From Piezodorus guildinii (taxonomy: Eukaryota > Arthropoda > Insecta > Hemiptera > Pentatomidae): a stretch of 64,000 nucleotides of DNA. Where the stretch lies: assembly GCA_023052935.1 (NCBI GenBank), contig CM041298.1:66303838-66367837 (forward strand), in the 5' to 3' direction. Positions within the stretch are counted from its first letter, which is position 1; every line of letters starts with the position of its first letter. Shown here in pieces: positions 31,606 to 43,375 of the stretch. Position numbers and translations under genes: made by a program. A model generated the notes under the pieces. It ran no database searches. It had not been told where the DNA came from and saw only the letters and a program-made list of their open reading frames with translations.

Positions 31606-32902
31606 GTTTATTACAATGTTTGTGAAAAAAATAATTTGAAGGATGAGATGGTTCGGGTGGCGGTGGAAAATAATTAAATAGTTTCATCAGGACTCAGAGG
31701 CTGGAGCCAAGAAGCAACTTGAATCATGGAAAAACATAATAGTTTTAGAGATATGAAAATTTAAAAAAAAAAATCTGTTTTCCCTTCTCAGCTGGTGTTG
31801 AATGGTTTAATGCTAAAATCTGATGACAGTTGCCTTAGCATACATTTAATGAAAAACAATGTTTGTCTCAATTAATTTTATCAATATATTTTTTAATAGC
31901 ATTTTTGGCTAGACTGTGAAAAGCATAAGATGATTGTTAAACATATCCATGATCTATTGTTTTTCCTAGTCCCAGCTTTACTTTTCTACTCAGATATTTG
32001 TACAATAAATTTTGTGTAACAATAGTGATTGCTCTTCCTCAAAATTTAACCTATTAGAATTACAAGTTACTTATTTAGATATAAATCTGTACTAACTGCT
32101 TGCCCGAATGAAGCTCGATTATCAGGCTTTTTACATATCCGTATCCGTTTGAAGGGTCAGGCACTTAATTTATTGGGAGAAGAGTCTATCTTACTCAAGA
32201 GCTCAATCAAATAAATATTAATGATTAATTATATGCTTCAGCAACACTTCAACCAGGAAAACTGACTTAATATTAGTAATTTACAGATTTAATAATATAT
32301 ACATATACACATATATATAAATAGTTTTTTTTCAAATCAGTATTCTGTTTTTCTTTAATTTTAAAGTTTAGTATGTATTGGTTGGATATTTGTTCCCTGT
32401 CATATTTAAAATAACAATCCTAATTCTGCTAGCGCAATCTAGTGGTATTAATAAGAAATACTTTTCTTTTTCAGGCTAGCAATTCTGATAACGGTTAAGC
32501 AGAAATATTGAGAATATAAATAGATAAACATATAAATCCTAGATTATCAAAGAGTTTAATAAAGTAAATTGGCACTAGTACATAAAGACATGTGCCATTA
32601 ACCCATTCAGTAAACAATTCTTATTTATGAGTTATGAACCTGGTTATTAAACATACAAAAGAAAAATTCATGAATCATATTTATTATAATACTTTGCAAT
32701 TGAGCAGATGGGATATATTTTTTACAAATTAAATAATATTTAAATACTTGAAAGGAGAAAAAAAAACTATGCTGGGACTAACTCCTTTAAGAATTAAATC
32801 AGATTTGACATAACATAAGACCTATGTCTGACCAAGAATAAAAATTAATGAAAATAAAACAATTTAACATAAATAAAATTTTATAATACAATAATTAAAA
32901 AA
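31606..32902. other. AT-rich sequence, nothing recognised
   Basis: No open frame above background and no match to families in this window. A possible pyrimidine tract plus CAG at about 32475 (TTTTCTTTTTCAG) resembles a 3' splice site, but the following GCTAGCAATTCTG has stops nearby. Confidence 0.35.
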
Positions 32903-33775
32903 TTTGGTGCGGGCAACACACGACTTTCACTTACCTATGTTTTTAAAATTAATTATAGAATTTTCAAATACAGTTAGAGATAAAAATGAATGAAACCATT
33001 AAAGAATTAATTAAATTGATTTCTATAGAAACATGTGCTTTATTAAAAACTCTATTATATTATTATCTAAAATAATCAGTTAGTTTTATCGGCTTTTCGT
33101 CACTCTTTATTAACTTTTACAAGCTTGTGTATAAGATAATATTTTTTCTAAAATCTTTGGCTTTCCAATGGTATATAAAACATGTATATGACTCTTCTTA
33201 TGTTCAAAAACAAAAAATTGCATTAAAAATAATATTTTTTCAGTTTTCTCCTTTAGTTGTTTATTAAATTCGCTCAACTTGCATATTTAGCTGTTAATTA
33301 CCAATGCTGACAAGATAATATAGTTATTTGTATAGCATCTATAGAATTAAAGGTACTTTAGAGGAAGAAAATTTAAAATATATGGCATTTAAGCCCTGTC
33401 AGACTATTTCAATGAGAATGAAACCTACATCATATTAAAGCTCATTAAATTTTACATTGACCTAGCAAATTTAATCAAAATCGTTGGAGCCATTTTTGAG
33501 AAAATAGTAAAAACGTGCAAAATCCATAGTATTTTGATGAAAAAGTTGCTGTAACATCTCGGGCATATAGTTGTTTTAAATATGAAATTTCAGTTTCATA
33601 GGACTTTTAGTTTTCACCCAGGAGTTACCACACACACACACACACACACAGACCTTTTTGCAGGACTTGTTCATTTGGACTCAGGGGACCCTAAAAAGTG
33701 TATTTCCGTTGAAAACTGGAATTCAAAAATGTTTACCATCTCAATACTTCCCTTACTATATATATTGTATTGAGA
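32903..33775 (-). repeat. Family A copy A10
   Basis: Starts TTTGGTGCGGGCAACACACG after an A-run, ends with CAATACTTCCCTTACTATAT. Contains a (CA)n expansion at 33631-33650 and the recurrent small frame MKFQFHRTFSF. Confidence 0.9.
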
Positions 33776-33837
33776 TTTGTTTTATTTTGTTAATTGGTTT
33801 AATTCTAGTCTTCTCCCAGCTATCTTACCAAACAGAG

Positions 33838-33965
33838 ACCTGACGGTGACCCACAATGTGGGTCGAAATGTTGGAAAAATCATAAATAGTTAACCATAAA
33901 CCATTTCATTGTTTTCTTTTCACTGACCGCCACCCAGGCTAATTTCCTCTGGTTTTAATTTAGCT
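33838..33965 (+). ncRNA. Hammerhead-like motif with Penelope-type tail
   Basis: CTGACGG at 33840, a perfect stem II (GACCC ... GGGTC) and GAAATGTTGG. It differs from the active core at CUGAUGA (CUGACGG) and after GAAA. The following TTTCTTTTCACTGACCGCCA tail recurs at 46570-46612 and, inverted, at 45320-45345. Confidence 0.55.
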
Positions 33966-34034
33966 TATGAACTATTTATTATGGGGTTACCTGTAGCATG
34001 GTGGCTAGCATAACACCCTCCTATGCCAAAGGTC

Positions 34035-37000
34035 ATACATACATACATACATCCTCGGCGCTACAGCCCCGTTCGGGCCCTGGCCTCCAGAAGAAACCTT
34101 CCCCACTCTTCTCTATTCCTGGCCATCGTCCACCAGCCTAACGCTCCCAGCTGCACTGCATCCTTTCCAACCTGGTCCAACCATCTCATTCGGGGTCTCC
34201 CTCTCTTCCTTTTGCCTACCGGCGCATAGCTCATTATTCTCTTGGGGATACAATCATCTGCCATCCTTTGAACGTGGCCAGCCCAACGAAGCCTGCTTAT
34301 CTTTATAAATCTCACCACTGGGACATCCTTATACTTTTCATAAAGCTCTCGATTGTGTCTTATTCTCCAAAGACCATTTTCGCATATAGGCCCATAAATC
34401 CTTCTCAGTATTCTTCGTTCGAAAACAGCAATCTTTTGTTCATCTGTTTTCCTTAACACCCAGGATTCACAGCCATAAGTCAGTATGGGCCTAATCAGGG
34501 TTTTGTAGAGTGTGGCCTTCGTTTCCTTATTAATTTCTTTAGTTTTAAATATTCTTAATAGACCATAATAACCCCTCGTAGCAGCTAAAATTCTCTTCTC
34601 TATTTCTTTGGAGGAATTATTTTCGGCATCTACAAACGACCCGAGGTATACAAATCCATGAACTGTTTCAAATTTGTATCCTTGTATCTCAATACATGGT
34701 TCTCGTACCTCAGCCCCTGCAACCATATACTTGGTCTTGGATTCATTTATGACAAGTCCCATTGTCTTAGCAGATTGCTCTAAAGCTTTAAAAGCTCTCT
34801 TATGCCCGATTCTGATCTACTGACTATATCTATGTCATCTGCATAAGCTAGAAGCTGAACACTTTTATTAAAGATATGTCCGCCAGTTTGTATTTGAGAA
34901 TTATCACTTTCTCCAGAGCTATGTTGAATAGTAGGCATGCCAGGGCGTCTCCTTGCTTCAGTCCATTCCATGTTTGTATGGGGTCTGACAGGTTGGATTG
35001 GATCCTAATTATACATTTAGTGTTGGAGATGGCTACTCTCACCATACGGACCAATTTGGGCGGTATATTCATCTCTCTCATAGCTTTATAAAGCATCTCT
35101 CTATTTATGGAGTCATACGCAGCTTCAAAGTCCACAAATAAATGGTGCGTTGTAATTCCGAATTCTAATGTCTTTTCCAGGATTAGTCTAAGCGTGAAGA
35201 TCTGATCAGTGGTTGATTTACCTCGCATGAAGCCACATTGGTAGTCCCTTATAATCATTTCTGCATACGGAAGTAATCGAGTGAATATTATATTGGATAA
35301 TATTTTGTATGCTGTATTGAGCAGAGAAATGCCTCTGTAGTTTTTACTTCAGTATTTAGGAACTTTATTTTAGTTTTAGGATCGCCTTTCTTGTGTATTA
35401 GGCAGATCATTCCATTATTCCAGTCTTCAGGCATTTCCTCCTCTGTCCAAATCTGCTCCATGAGATGTGTAAATTCCTTCACAAAGTCCTGTCCTGCGCT
35501 CTTAAAAAGTTCTCCTGGAAGACCATCCGTTCCTGCGGACTTATTATTGTTCAGCTTCTCTATTGCCTCGCATACCTCGTCATAGGAAGGGAGCAGCTCT
35601 TCCCTGTCATCCGCTAGCTCTTCTGCCACCTGATCCGCTCTTCTTTCTCCCGCACTATATTCTTCATTCCTACCTATGAGTTCACTGAAGTGTTCAGTCC
35701 ATCTTCTAATAACATCTTCTGTGTTATTGAGGAGCTTTCCACTTTTATCTCTACAGGCAATAGATCGAGGCTGGAATTCTCGTCTCATGTTGTTGACTTT
35801 TCTATACATGTCTCGGCTTAATTTCTTGCTTTTGAACTCCTCTATGCTTTGCAGCTGCTCTGTCATATACTTTCTTTTTTTCTCTCTATGGACTTTCTTT
35901 TCATTCTTTCTAGCATTTTTATATTCTTCCAGTGCGGCCCTAGTACGTTTTCTTTGGAGCATCATTTGATATGCCTTATTCTTTATATCCGTGACTTCCT
36001 TACACTCCTTGTCGAACCACTCACTCCTTTGGATTTTCTGTCTCACGCCTATAGTTTCCTCTGCAGCGGCAGACAAAATACCCTTAAGGCCATCCCAATG
36101 GCTCTGTACTCCCTGTAACACGCTATCAGACCGCTTCCATGCTACCATTTTCTGATCAGTACAATCTCCAAATGTCTTAGTCATATCCTCTTTCTTAAGC
36201 TTCTCTGTGTTGTATCTAATTGTCCTTACGCCCTTCACATTCCTACAATTAGATATTCTTGCTCTCAATTTAGCAACTAAGAGGAAATGATCACTATCGA
36301 TGTTTGCACTTCTAAATACCCTAACGTCCTGTAGATCCGATCTATGGCGTCCCTCAATTAGGATATGGTCTATTTGGTTTACTGTGTTACCATCTGGAGA
36401 GGTCCATGTACCCTTGTGTATGTCTTTGTGATCAAACAATGTTCCTCCTATTACAAGGTTGTGGCCAACAGCAAAATTCAAAAGACGGAAACCGTTGTCA
36501 GAGTGATCTGAGTGTAGTCCATATTTTCCAATGTTATTGCATAGATGATCCTTACCTACTTTTGCGTTTAGATCACCTATTATTATTTTAATATCATGCC
36601 TAGGGCTTCCAGAACAAACCCTTTCCATTAGGTCATAAAATTCGTCTTTTTCTTCTTCGGGCTTATCTTCAGTTGGTGCGTGCACATTTATTATAGTATA
36701 GTTAAAGAAAGTACCCCTCACTCTAATTTTACAGATCCTAGGAGTAAATGGTTTAAAATCCATTATTCTTTGTTTGATCTTGCGGCTTACAAGGAAGCCA
36801 GTACCGAATGTATGGTTTTGATCATGACAGCTATAAAAGACCGAATAATCCCTCCGGTCTATAATTCCACTACCGATCCATCTCATCTCCTGTACAGCTA
36901 ATATATCCAATTTATACTTGGAAGCCTCACTCGATAGAGATTTTAAGGCTCCAGGCCTATATAAGGAACGTACGTTCCATGTTGCAATTCTGACGTCGTT

Positions 37001-37496
37001 TCTCCTTTTCCAAGTTCCAGTCCGTTTCCCAAGAATCTGTCCGGCTTTTCTATTTTCTTCTGGTTTCATAACATGAGTCTTTTTCCGAGGTGGGCCGTTA
37101 ACCCTACTCTCAACCCCCAACCTGGAGGACCAGGGGATTTATATTCAGAGCTCCCGTCTCCTAGAAGAGATGTCTTGATAGGACTATCGAGCCTCTTCTA
37201 CCCGTTCGCAGTAAACCACCTCACCGGGCCTATGAGCGCCACCGTTGACATACAAAGATGTTCGTCCGCTGCCGCACTTCTTATATGCCCTGCTGCCAGC
37301 ATATAGATTTCAGACGATTTAAACCCTCGTCTGTAGGGTCTTCTCAGGAAAGGTGCTCCTGAGGTGTATACTGTTTATGACCTTATGTTAGATTATATGT
37401 ATTGTGTACTGTTCATGAGTCTTTGTGCAGTGTACTGAACTCGGGAAACCGGGGGTGCGTTAATCCCCACTAGCCTGGCACCTTAGCTAGCCCTGC
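34035..37496 (-). mobile_element. CFDP2-like RTE retrotransposon, near full length
   Basis: 3.46 kb minus-strand element inserted in a SINE2; only a 4 bp GGTC duplication is evident at the ends. The 3' end is at the left: GGGCTGTAGCGCCGAGGATG on the minus strand followed by (TATG)n, the typical RTE microsatellite tail. About 375 bp of 5' leader precede the ORF. It carries both endonuclease and RT, but with frameshifts. Confidence 0.88.
34061..37120 (-). pseudogene. Endonuclease-reverse transcriptase, frameshifted
   Basis: Reads in pieces 37120-35288, 35258-34848, 34971-34780 and 34762-34061, so at least three frameshifts (near 35340, 34905 and 34775). The N-terminal apurinic-type endonuclease shows ATWNVRSLY, VQEMRWIG, NVHAPTED, GDLNAKVG, QIDHIL and SDHFLLVAKL, that is, all usual catalytic blocks. 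The RT shows KSAGTDGLPGELF, CGFMRGKSTTDQI, FVDFEAAYDSI, KQGDALACLLFN and YADD, then YGCESWVLRK and RLRWAGHVQRM, RGRPRMRWLDQV at the C-terminus. Database annotations often call this family craniofacial development protein 2-like, a name carried over from RTE/BovB-type insertions. Defective copy. Confidence 0.9.
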
Positions 37497-37745
37497 GGTC
37501 CTGGGTTAAAATCTGCAAGTGGTCCTAGGATTTTCTAATGGGAGTAAAAAATCCTTAGTTATGCTGTCCTTCGGAGGGGACGTTAAAAGGTGCTCCCGAG
37601 CCTTTGCGATGTCAGGTACTCGTTAAAGAACCCTATCCTAATTAAACCTGGATAGATTTTAGGATAATTTAGGACTCCCACTGTAGCATCGTCCGATTAG
37701 CCACAGTAGCATCAAGGGATGTTGAATAAATAAACAAACAAACAA

Positions 37746-38299
37746 ACTATTTATTATTACTAATAATTAATGTTCTTATGACTAACATGGCCATATTCTG
37801 AGCTGACCACATCTTTCAGTAGTTTGAAATATTAAGTGTTCAATGTTAGTTGGAATAGATACATAATCTATTAGGATTATGGTAGCTAACACATAAGGCA
37901 GTGGAGGAATTAAGTAGTAGTCAATGTTGGATAAAATATAACTTTAAATACTATTATTAAGTTGCAATTTCTGATAGCATAAAATAATATTTATTAGTAA
38001 TTTTTTATATAGAATTCCAGGTAATTTTTTAACGTTAGCATTTTATTAAAAGAATGTAATTATGAACCTGTACTAGAAACGGTAAAATCTCTGAAGAAAA
38101 TAACTGTAAATCTATATCTTAGAAAATATGTATTCATTTAATTACAATACATTAGAAATGGATTGAATATAAACATTAATTGTAATTGCCAATCTCAATT
38201 ATTGTAGAAAACAAAAAAAGTTTTAGAAATTGTCAAGGGGGATTAATTGTGCCAAGCATGCTTATTTGTCATTTTTTCTAATCTTGTAGGTTTAATCAT
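37746..38299. other. AT-rich sequence, nothing recognised
   Basis: No open frame or element end noted. Confidence 0.4.
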
Positions 38300-38440
38300 C
38301 AGGGTGAATTTACTCGGGATTCTTTATTATAAGTTATAGGGTAGGATTATCACACCTATTTTGTGAGTGGCCACTAGTTGGCTGACTGGAGGGTTGATGA
38401 TTGGATCCTTATTTAATAGTATGTTAGAAAAAGTCCTCCC
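38300..38440 (-). mobile_element. SINE3 fragment
   Basis: Resembles the part of SINE3 at 8915-9000 (TTTATTATAAGTTATAGGGT, then ATTATCACACCTATTTTGTG, then GGCCACTAG) without the tRNA-like head. Confidence 0.5.
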
Positions 38441-38859
38441 ATCCCATCCTTGAGTGTCATCTTCCTTTAACAACAATAATTTATATTGCTTGGTGTAATA
38501 AGCTCTATTTTGGTAGTATATAATATTTTATCATACATAAAAGCTTTAAAAGGGGTAATACAAATAATTTTAGAAAAATTAAAGCTCTCATTATGTTGAT
38601 TTATCAAAGTTGAACTCAACATTATTTTATAAATTATGCCTAAAGGAATTACAACACCTTATGTCAGTCAGCCTCAGTGGTTTCGAATCTGTTTTTATTA
38701 AGAGTTTTATGGTAATACTAATTTTATCGCTGAAGAGAGAGATACACTTTATTCATAAATAAATAAATAAACAAAATGATGCTGCCCAACTTAATTGGGT
38801 TGCTATAACACAGCATACCAATTCTTTCCTACAGGAATATTCTTAATATTTTATCTAAC

Positions 38860-38975
38860 TATAAATACAAATTTTTTTTTCCTTTTTTACTCTTTTAATT
38901 TTTTTTTTTTCATCCCTACTTATTTTATTTTATTTTATTTATTTTTATTTTATTTTATTTTTATTTTCCTTCTCT
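38860..38975. repeat. T-rich (TTTTA)n low-complexity tract
   Basis: Repeated TTTTATTTTATT units and T-runs; no gene. The open frame across it is a composition artefact. Confidence 0.8.
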
Positions 38976-39009
38976 ACCGTTTTACATTTTAAATATATCT
39001 ATACATATA

Positions 39010-40430
39010 CATCGAACATTAAATTAAAAAAAAAAAAACAACAACAAATTATATATACATTTAACAACTACATACTAAAAAAATCACACTATCATAAATA
39101 AAAACAATACCAAAACATTCAGCACCCAAAATCAATATCTGTATATATAAAAAAAAAAAAAAAAAAAATTTGTTAAAATTAAAATATAAGTGAACACAGA
39201 TCCACATGCATGCCCCTCCAATTATACCTGTTACGAGTAGATGTGATGGTGTATAATTCCCAGGGAGTCGAGAATCACACTTTCTGCTATTCTTGCCACG
39301 TCCTTTATATCGACACCTATGTCCTCCATGAAGCTCCTTGTTGAACCTGGCACAGCTCCGCGGGCTCCGAACCAAAGGCCTTTTACGTAGAAGTCTCTCT
39401 CGCCATGGCTCTCGCGGAACTTTTCCTTGAGGAAAGGGATACATTTTTCGTAGATTCCTCTCTTTTCCCTTTCCACTTTACTTGCCTGTTCAAGGTCGTT
39501 AGATTCATATCTCACGGTGGGATCCAGAATGACAGCCGAATTTCCGGTCTTAGGAAATGCCACGATATCAGCATATCGCGTGGATCCATCCGTATCCACA
39601 CAGTAAACTTCCTCGAAGCAGGCAAAATCTCGTTCTTTAAGGAGCCTCATCAACTCGTGCTTTACTCTATGGTGACGGCGTGTTATCAGGAGGGAGTTGT
39701 TGGGACATTTTCCCAGCACGTGAGCTGGTGTTTCTGGCTCTCTGTTGCATTTGCGACAGAGGGACCCAACATCTCTGACCTGTCCGCTGACACCTGGGAC
39801 TCCACGCAGGGGTGCATAATTGATATTAAGTTTCAGGGCATTGGACCATTCAGACCCCGAAAGTATCTGCTTTTCGTACATAAATTTGTTAGCTTTCGGG
39901 GTTTCTTTAAAATGTCGTACCCCAATGCCCTGCCACCTGCAGCTGGCCCATTCCTCGAACGAGTCTTCTCGTAGCGACTGCCGTAGAGCCCTCATACTCC
40001 GGTGTCCCTGCTCAACCCCCAGTCTCTCAGCACATATGGCAACTTCCGTCGAATAATCGAATGTGGACTGGAACAGGGCATCCGGCACATTGGACAGTCG
40101 CTGAGCGATGGACCAGTGTTGTAGAGGAGCCTCCCATTGGCAGCGGATCAATCCTAGTCCTCGGTACCTCCTGGGAGCGTACAACATCGCCGTGGAGGTG
40201 TTCGCAGGGAGTCCGATGATGGCTTTGACACTCCTGCGAATCATAGTGTCGATACCTTCTAATATTTCTGAGCGTAGCTTTGTGAGGGGCGCAGTTTGGA
40301 GAGGGTATATGAGACCCGGGAACAAATATTGATTCACAATGTTGAGCTTTTGCTCAGGCTTAAGCAAGCAAGAGGTGACTAACTTGTCCAGGTTCTTATT
40401 CAGCAATAATATGCTTATTTTAATATAATA
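39010..40430 (-). mobile_element. 5'-truncated R2-like retrotransposon
   Basis: Holds only the 3' half: thumb, CCHC finger and endonuclease, then a 3' UTR of about 220 bp with a long T-run (A on +). No RT palm. The 5' boundary is near 40420 beside a local duplication of AATATGCTTATTTTA, which may be the insertion-site duplication. Confidence 0.8.
39231..40406 (-). pseudogene. R2-like protein C-terminal half (CCHC + restriction-like endonuclease)
   Basis: 391 codons open without a stop. Around residues 14-100 is the thumb/linker (KPEQKLNIVNQYLFP, IIGLPANTSTAMLYAP). A CCHC finger follows: Cys217, Cys220, His229, Cys234 (C-x2-C-x8-H-x4-C). Then the restriction-like endonuclease with Asp280 (YADIVAF), Asp295 and Glu301 (VILDPTVRYE), matching the PD-(D/E)xK-like centre of R2 elements, which normally nick 28S rDNA. 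No rDNA is present around it, so this copy is outside the canonical site or belongs to a non-rDNA R2-type lineage. Truncated but with the endonuclease frame intact. Confidence 0.88.
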
Positions 40431-41104
40431 TGCTTATTTTAAAAAATATTCTTTCAAGAAAAAATCAATTAACACAATATTTACTTAATTAAAACTCATT
40501 TTACTCTTAGGGTATGGTATGGGTTCTTGACTTTAATTCTATTTTGTATCTAATTGTTAGCCTGCCTAACATAATATTTAAATAATAAATAAATAAATAA
40601 TTGTATACTTTATAAAAAAAAAATGGGTATATTACAATATCCTGATAGATGGTGTTGTAGAGTGTTCACATTGAATCCTTCTTTTCCACACTCCTAAAGA
40701 AATAGTTTCCAATTTTCTAAAATTTTAATGTACATAGAGAATTTTTAACTCAATTTTTTATTCAATCGTAATTCAGAACACTGCTGTTGATTTCAAGACA
40801 AACTCCATTGACATAATATTTCCCTAATAGTTAAAAGAGCCATTACCAATATATCTGCCATCAGGAGGAGGCTGAAAAGGTCTAAGGGATAGTAATATTC
40901 TTTCAGATTAAATAATGCCACCAAAAGGATAAAGCTATTATTATCTTTCTCGTATTTAAAGAATCCACAGATTGTCTTATATTCAGTAAACAAGTATGGG
41001 TTTATAAATGAGGTTAAAAAAAAAACTCCTGTTGAACAAATCTGATACCTTGAACTCCATGTTGACAAAACCTCACATGGAATCCTCAAACTTGCTTGAA
41101 ATGA
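40431..41104. other. AT-rich sequence, nothing recognised
   Basis: Minus-strand frame at 40793-41089 has no recognised content. Confidence 0.35.
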
Positions 41105-41935
41105 CAGAAAGCTGCTCGTAGATACAGATTACCACAACATTTACTCGTCAAACGCTCAAAACTAGCTATTTACAACAAAGAAAACCAATTTATACAACCA
41201 TTATCAAGCATATTTGGATATATGGCATTGAGCTATGGGGGTCCCCTAAACCATCAAATTCCTCGTGCATCCAATCCTTGCAAACTAGAGTCCTTAATAC
41301 TTTTTACTTTGTTACTGATTAAATCATCCATAAAGACCTTAATATCCCACTAGTTAAAGACTTAGCCTGCAACAGATATATGTCATGCAATTATTTTATC
41401 TATATTATCTGGAAGAAATTACTGTATTTCTGAGGTGGAAAAGAATTGCTAGTTTTATATTTATAACAAAAACATTTTATTAAAATACAAATGATTTATC
41501 AACGTTTCGGGGTACTTCACCCATCTTCAGGATCCTGGTATTGGAAAAATTTCTTATTTGCCATCTATAATTCATTAAACTTCATTATTTACTTAAATCA
41601 TCAAAATGTTTAAACAATAGGCAAGGCACTGCCCTTGAACAATGTCTTCCAACTAGACCAGAATATATCTTATGTACCTCATTTTCTTCCAAACTCCCTT
41701 CTCACACAAACCTGTTTATCCATGACCTCTCATTCATATCTAATCCTGACAATCTCCAGAAGCAACTTAAATAAGACGTTCAAGGGACCTCTTACCATAA
41801 ACTAGACATGGCAGTGCTACAAACGGGTAGTTTCTTCAGAGTACTGTCATGTGCTTTGACTATATATTTATCTTATTTACATGTATTGAATCAATACAAT
41901 TGTAAATTTGCTTTGAGGAATAACAAAAAAAAAAA
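41105..41935 (+). pseudogene. Jockey-like LINE 3' end, degraded
   Basis: Pieces of the same protein as at 42830 (HIWIYGIELWGSPKPSNSSC, then IIHKDLNIPLV) in shifted frames, then unrelated sequence including a hammerhead-like repeat (41440-41545), then the shared 3' UTR end TATTGAATCAATACAATTG and an A-run. Confidence 0.65.
41440..41545 (-). ncRNA. Hammerhead-like motif (Penelope-type)
   Basis: Minus strand: CCTGAAGATGGGTGAAGTAC then CCCGAAACGTTGAT. Stem II can pair GGGU with ACCC, GAAA is kept, and only one base of CUGAUGA differs (CUGAAGA). Stem I is poor. Confidence 0.55.
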
Positions 41936-41944
41936 GGGGAGCAT

Positions 41945-42465
41945 TGCTGGGGATCACCTGTAGCATAGTGGCATAACAACCTTCTATGCCTAACAACACG
42001 GGTTCAAACCCGCAGGTGTTCTCTTTAGAAGGCCTGTAAAAAGCTGGTCCCAAGCCTGTGTGATGTCAGGCTCTCGTTAAAGATCCCTTTGTTAATTAAA
42101 CCTGGATAGGCAAAATTTAGGACTTCCACTGTAGCATCGTCTGATTTGCCACAGAAGCATAAAAATAAATGAAGGCTCTTGGGCTCTGTACATATACAAA
42201 TTCGTACTCTTTCTAGGCCAGCAACCATGCAATGAGGTGTTTGAGCCTTGATAACGCTTAGCCCGCAGCTTTTTTCCCAATTTGGGTACCCACTTTAAAG
42301 AGGCTGGGTCTGCCCCAAGAGGGTTTCCATACCCTAGAGCCGCCCCTCGGCTGGATTTACAAACTAAATAATATTCTGTCATTGCCGGATTCGAACCAAG
42401 GACCAGAGAACTGTAGAATAGCGGCAATAGTATAAAGTGAAGTTAAATAAATAAACTAACAAACA
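41945..42465 (+). mobile_element. SINE2 copy split by SINE1
   Basis: Plus-strand SINE2 from GGATCACCTGTAGCATAGTG with box B GGGTTCAAACCCGCAG, to about 42168; its end (TATAAAGTGAAGTTAAATAA) resumes at 42430 after the SINE1. Confidence 0.85.
42170..42430 (-). mobile_element. SINE1 copy S1c inside SINE2
   Basis: Minus-strand SINE1 body with box B complement GGATTCGAACC at 42388; the extreme tRNA-like head is degraded. It is younger than the SINE2 it interrupts. Confidence 0.85.
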
Positions 42466-42509
42466 GAGCGCTGCTGGATTTCTTGTTTGACTATAAGCAG
42501 AAGTTATTT

Positions 42510-42795
42510 TGGTTGTAGCTGGGTGGCTAGCTTAACAGCCTCCTATGCTAAAGGTCACGGGTTCAAACCTGCAGGTGGTCCTAGGATTTTTAAGGGGGGT
42601 AAAAAATCCTTAGTTATGCCGCCCTTCGGAGGGACGTAAAAACCTGGTCCCGAGCCTGTGCGATGTCAATTACTTGTTAAAGATGCCTATCCTATTAAAC
42701 CTGGAGAAAGCAAAATTTAGGACTTCCACTTTATCATCGTCTGATATGCCACAGTGCCATAAAGTGAAGTTAAATAAATAAACAAATGAACAGAG
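42510..42795 (+). mobile_element. SINE2 copy, complete
   Basis: GTTGTAGCTGGGTGGCTAGC (box A), CACGGGTTCAAACCTGCAGG (box B), the body, then GTTAAATAAATAAACAAATG. With the previous copy it forms a close tandem pair followed by the same AGCGCTGCTGGATTTCT-type flank, suggesting a local duplication of about 560 bp. Confidence 0.88.
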
Positions 42796-42829
42796 CATTG
42801 CTGGATTTCTGGTTTCACCACATGTGCTC

Positions 42830-43375
42830 GCCGCTTTAGGCTGCTTCAACGCTTACTAGCAGAAGCAGACAAACGGTCAAACCTTCCTCTGAACTACAAA
42901 AGGCTCATCTACATGACTATTATAAGACCAATCTGGACTTTCGGAGTAGAGCTTTGGGGCTCTACTAAACCATCAAATTCTTCCCGCATCCATTCCTTAC
43001 AATCCAAAATCCTTCGTAAAATCCTCAACGCTCTTTACTTTGTCACGAATAAACTTATCCATAAAGACCTTAATGTTCTCTTTGTTACTGATTTTGCCCG
43101 GACCAGGTATCAATCCTTTCATGACAAACTCCATTCGCACTCTAACCCACTAGTTTCAATCCTTTCTTCCTCTTCAATTCCGGATAATCCTCCGAGGCGC
43201 CTGAAAACGAAATGGCCCCGGGACCATCTAGTTTAGAATATTTTTAGAGTGCTTCCAATGGGAAGCTTCTCTACATGTATATCATGTCATTGTATTATAT
43301 AACACATCACATTTACTTGATGTATTTTTGTTAATACAGTTGTAAATACCAATAAAATAATTTAAAAAAAAAAAC
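42830..43375 (+). pseudogene. Jockey-like ORF2 C-terminus and 3' end
   Basis: Frame from 42913 reads TIIRPIWTFGVELWGSTKPS, SLQSKILRKILNALYFV, and ends PDNPPRRLKTKWPRDHLV, the C-terminus of a jockey-like ORF2; upstream 80 bp continue it. The 3' UTR ends with AATAAAATAATTTAAAAAAA. 5'-truncated; no RT palm. Confidence 0.8.

Larger units (their letters stand above)
33983..37745 (+). mobile_element. SINE2 split by the CFDP2-like RTE
   Basis: The head GGGTTACCTGTAGCATGGTG through CTATGCCAAAGGTC (33983-34034) and the remainder from GGTCCTGGGTTAAAATCTGC to the AAATAAACAAACAAAC tail (37497-37745) form one plus-strand SINE2. Confidence 0.85.

Noticed and set aside
31606..32902. Possible continuation of the MGQC gene in this gap
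   Set aside because: No exon with matching phase, splice sites and coding composition could be found.
36406..36901. Plus-strand frames across the CFDP2-like element
   Set aside because: Antisense shadows of the endonuclease coding region.
38795..38992. Phe/Leu-rich membrane-like frame
   Set aside because: Translation of T-rich low-complexity DNA; no start context or splice support.
39405..39974. 189-codon plus-strand frame
   Set aside because: Shadow of the R2-like coding sequence on the opposite strand.
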